This document shows positions 5,316-6,437 of a stretch of DNA of 6,437 bases, piece by piece; positions within the stretch are counted from its first letter, which is position 1; every line of letters starts with the position of its first letter. The position numbers were made by a program, and so were the translations under genes. The DNA is from Bacteroidales bacterium. GTDB lineage: Bacteria; Bacteroidota; Bacteroidia; Bacteroidales; UBA12077. Where the stretch lies: positions 1-6,437 of the forward strand of contig JAUVLS010000083.1 in NCBI GenBank assembly GCA_030600625.1. Direction: 5' to 3'. The notes beneath the pieces are model-generated. The model was not told the DNA's origin and made no database searches. It saw nothing but the letters and a program-made list of their open reading frames with translations.

Positions 5316-6214
5316 TTTTTAAAAATCACTCCGTTTTTCCCTACCTCTAGTTTAACCTGAGCACCAAGTATCATGGCATAATTATTTTTAATATGACCGA
5401 CAGGAAAATTATAACACACGGGGAAATCATATTCTTCAACTGCATCGCGAATAATTTCATATGCCGTTTTGCCAAACTGAACCTGGTTATCATTCATGTC
5501 TGTCATTCCGCCTACAATTAGTCCTTTCAAATTTTTAAGTTTCCCACTAAACTTCAAATTCATCATCATCCGATCGATATGATACAGATATTCATCAAGA
5601 TCCTCCAAAACCAAAACTTTATCTTTTGTATCTATATCATATTTAGTTCCCGAAACACTATAAAGAACAGATAAATTCCCTCCTGTCAATTCTCCGGCAA
5701 CTTTCCCCAACCTATTAAACTCGTGACTATTAAATTCATAAGCATTTTGTTCTCCCAAAAGAGTCTTTTTCAATGTTTTGATTGCTTCATTTTCTGTGGA
5801 GTCTTTAGGGAAATTAAAAGGCATTATTCCATGAATCGATTTTACTCCTAAATTTTGATTTATATGAGTATGCAATGCAGTAATATCGCTGTATCCAACT
5901 ATCCATTTTGGACTTTTAAGAAAGCTGGAAAAATCCAATAGCTCAAGTGTTTTAATTGCCCCGTAACCTCCCCTAGCACAAATAATTGCTTTAATATCTG
6001 ATTTATCTAACATATATTGTAAATCCTCGGCACGTTGTTCGTCCGTTCCTGCAAACTGCCTGTCCTGTTCAAAAATATTCTTCCCTAATTCTACCTGAAG
6101 TCCCCATCTTTCAAATACTTTTATAGAAGCTTCTATTTCGTTCATAAAGATTTTACGAGCTGGTGCAACTATTCCAATTTTATCGCCTTTTTCTATTTTG
6201 TTTGGAGTTAACAT
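5312..6214 (-). CDS. ldcA: LD-carboxypeptidase (S66 family serine peptidase)
   Basis: LD-carboxypeptidases remove the terminal D-Ala from tetrapeptide murein fragments in peptidoglycan recycling. The 300-residue protein is of usual length. It opens KGDKIGIVAPAR (9-20), a typical family start, and has CARGGYGA (79-86) and the nucleophile motif GYSDITALH with Ser109. Further on are LVLEDLDEYLYHIDR with Glu204 and PVGHIKNNYAMILG with His274. Ser109, Glu204 and His274 form the S66 catalytic triad; spacing is close to that known for the Pseudomonas LdcA (Ser115, Glu217, His285). No signal peptide is visible, in keeping with cytoplasmic recycling enzymes. The ATG at 6214 is the first start before the conserved N-terminus. 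The gene has its own promoter-like box upstream and overlaps the facing DUF4412-like gene by four bases, so any terminator must lie inside that gene. Confidence 0.93.
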   Translation of the reverse strand: MLTPNKIEKGDKIGIVAPARKIFMNEIEASIKVFERWGLQVELGKNIFEQDRQFAGTDEQRAEDLQYMLDKSDIKAIICARGGYGAIKTLELLDFSSFLKSPKWIVGYSDITALHTHINQNLGVKSIHGIMPFNFPKDSTENEAIKTLKKTLLGEQNAYEFNSHEFNRLGKVAGELTGGNLSVLYSVSGTKYDIDTKDKVLVLEDLDEYLYHIDRMMMNLKFSGKLKNLKGLIVGGMTDMNDNQVQFGKTAYEIIRDAVEEYDFPVCYNFPVGHIKNNYAMILGAQVKLEVGKNGVIFKN

Positions 6215-6240
6215 ATTCTATGTTTTTCTATTTTATACTA

Positions 6241-6272
6241 CAAAGTTAAAAGATTTTCAACATTTCATTAAA
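6241..6272 (-). promoter_or_regulatory. Putative Bacteroidota-type promoter of the LD-carboxypeptidase gene
   Basis: Read on the minus strand, TAACTTTG (6248 down to 6241) matches the Bacteroidota -7 consensus TAnnTTTG exactly. TTTA (6272 to 6269) lies 20 bases upstream in place of the -33 TTTG, one base off the consensus. The -7 box is 26 bases from the ATG at 6214, giving a short leader. Confidence 0.5.
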
Positions 6273-6287
6273 TACACGAAAAATTAA

Positions 6288-6380
6288 AACCGCAACGAAC
6301 GCAAAGAAAGATCTCATCAAATATTCCTTTTTCTCTTTGCGTATTCCGATATTTATCGGGACATTGCGCCCTTCGCGGTT
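6288..6380. repeat. Compound inverted-repeat element with nested hairpin
   Basis: The left arm has AACCGC (6288-6293) and ACGCAAAGA (6299-6307). The right arm has TCTTTGCGT (6334-6342) and GCGGTT (6375-6380), the exact reverse complements in mirrored order. The left arm also shows a 9-base near-repeat (CGCAACGAA at 6291-6299, CGCAAAGAA at 6300-6308). The right arm carries an inserted hairpin, TTCCGATA-TT-TATCGGGA at 6344-6361 (one G-T pair), absent from the left arm. The whole looks like a short non-coding repeat element rather than a terminator. It lies upstream of the LD-carboxypeptidase promoter and before whatever follows the window end. Nothing codes in 6381-6437; a weak GGTTT/AAACC pair sits at 6393-6410. 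Confidence 0.65.
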
Positions 6381-6437
6381 AAAAAAACTTTGGGTTTAAC
6401 AAAAAAAACCTTCAGAGCTCAATTTTATAGAATTTCC

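Overview
The window is A+T-rich DNA that looks like a Bacteroidota chromosome (Bacteroidales/Marinilabiliales or a relative; assigned by gene content and style, not by a marker gene). The pointers are a CHAT-domain protein of the common TPR-CHAT type, a stand-alone LuxE-like acyl-protein synthetase, a secreted C1 peptidase, a DUF4412-like secreted protein, weak or absent Shine-Dalgarno sequences, and a TAnnTTTG-type promoter box upstream of the last gene.

Layout. Positions 1-357 (+) are the C-terminal end of a CHAT-domain protein cut by the window edge. Positions 358-783 hold no intact gene but are structured: a decayed, frameshifted C-terminal fragment that reads like a four-helix-bundle (S23/IVS-type) protein, with tracts of heptamer tandem repeats on both sides. 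Positions 784-1773 (+) encode the LuxE-like protein. The gap 1774-2004 lies between convergent genes and holds an octamer-phased palindromic array and a separate 8-bp-stem palindrome. Two minus-strand pairs follow in the direction of transcription: yraN (4585-4220) then an MmcQ/YjbR-family gene (4207-3851), and, after a gap with two palindromes, a DUF502 membrane protein (3716-3123) whose stop overlaps the start of a secreted papain-like peptidase (3126-2005). Divergent from yraN is a secreted DUF4412-like protein (4683-5315, +). It meets an LD-carboxypeptidase gene (6214-5312, -) tail to tail, the two stop codons sharing one CTAG. The last 220 bases hold the LD-carboxypeptidase promoter region and a compound inverted-repeat element.

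How the genes work together. Most are housekeeping or envelope genes. LD-carboxypeptidase acts in peptidoglycan turnover, DUF502 is an inner-membrane protein, and the C1 peptidase and DUF4412-like protein are exported. YraN is a nuclease-fold protein and the YjbR protein is a small protein of unknown role. The only firm functional link is the ATGA overlap between the DUF502 and peptidase genes. I found no complete new defence, mobile or biosynthetic system. The least ordinary content is intergenic: five separate short-period or palindromic repeat structures and the degraded four-helix-bundle fragment bracketed by heptamer repeats.
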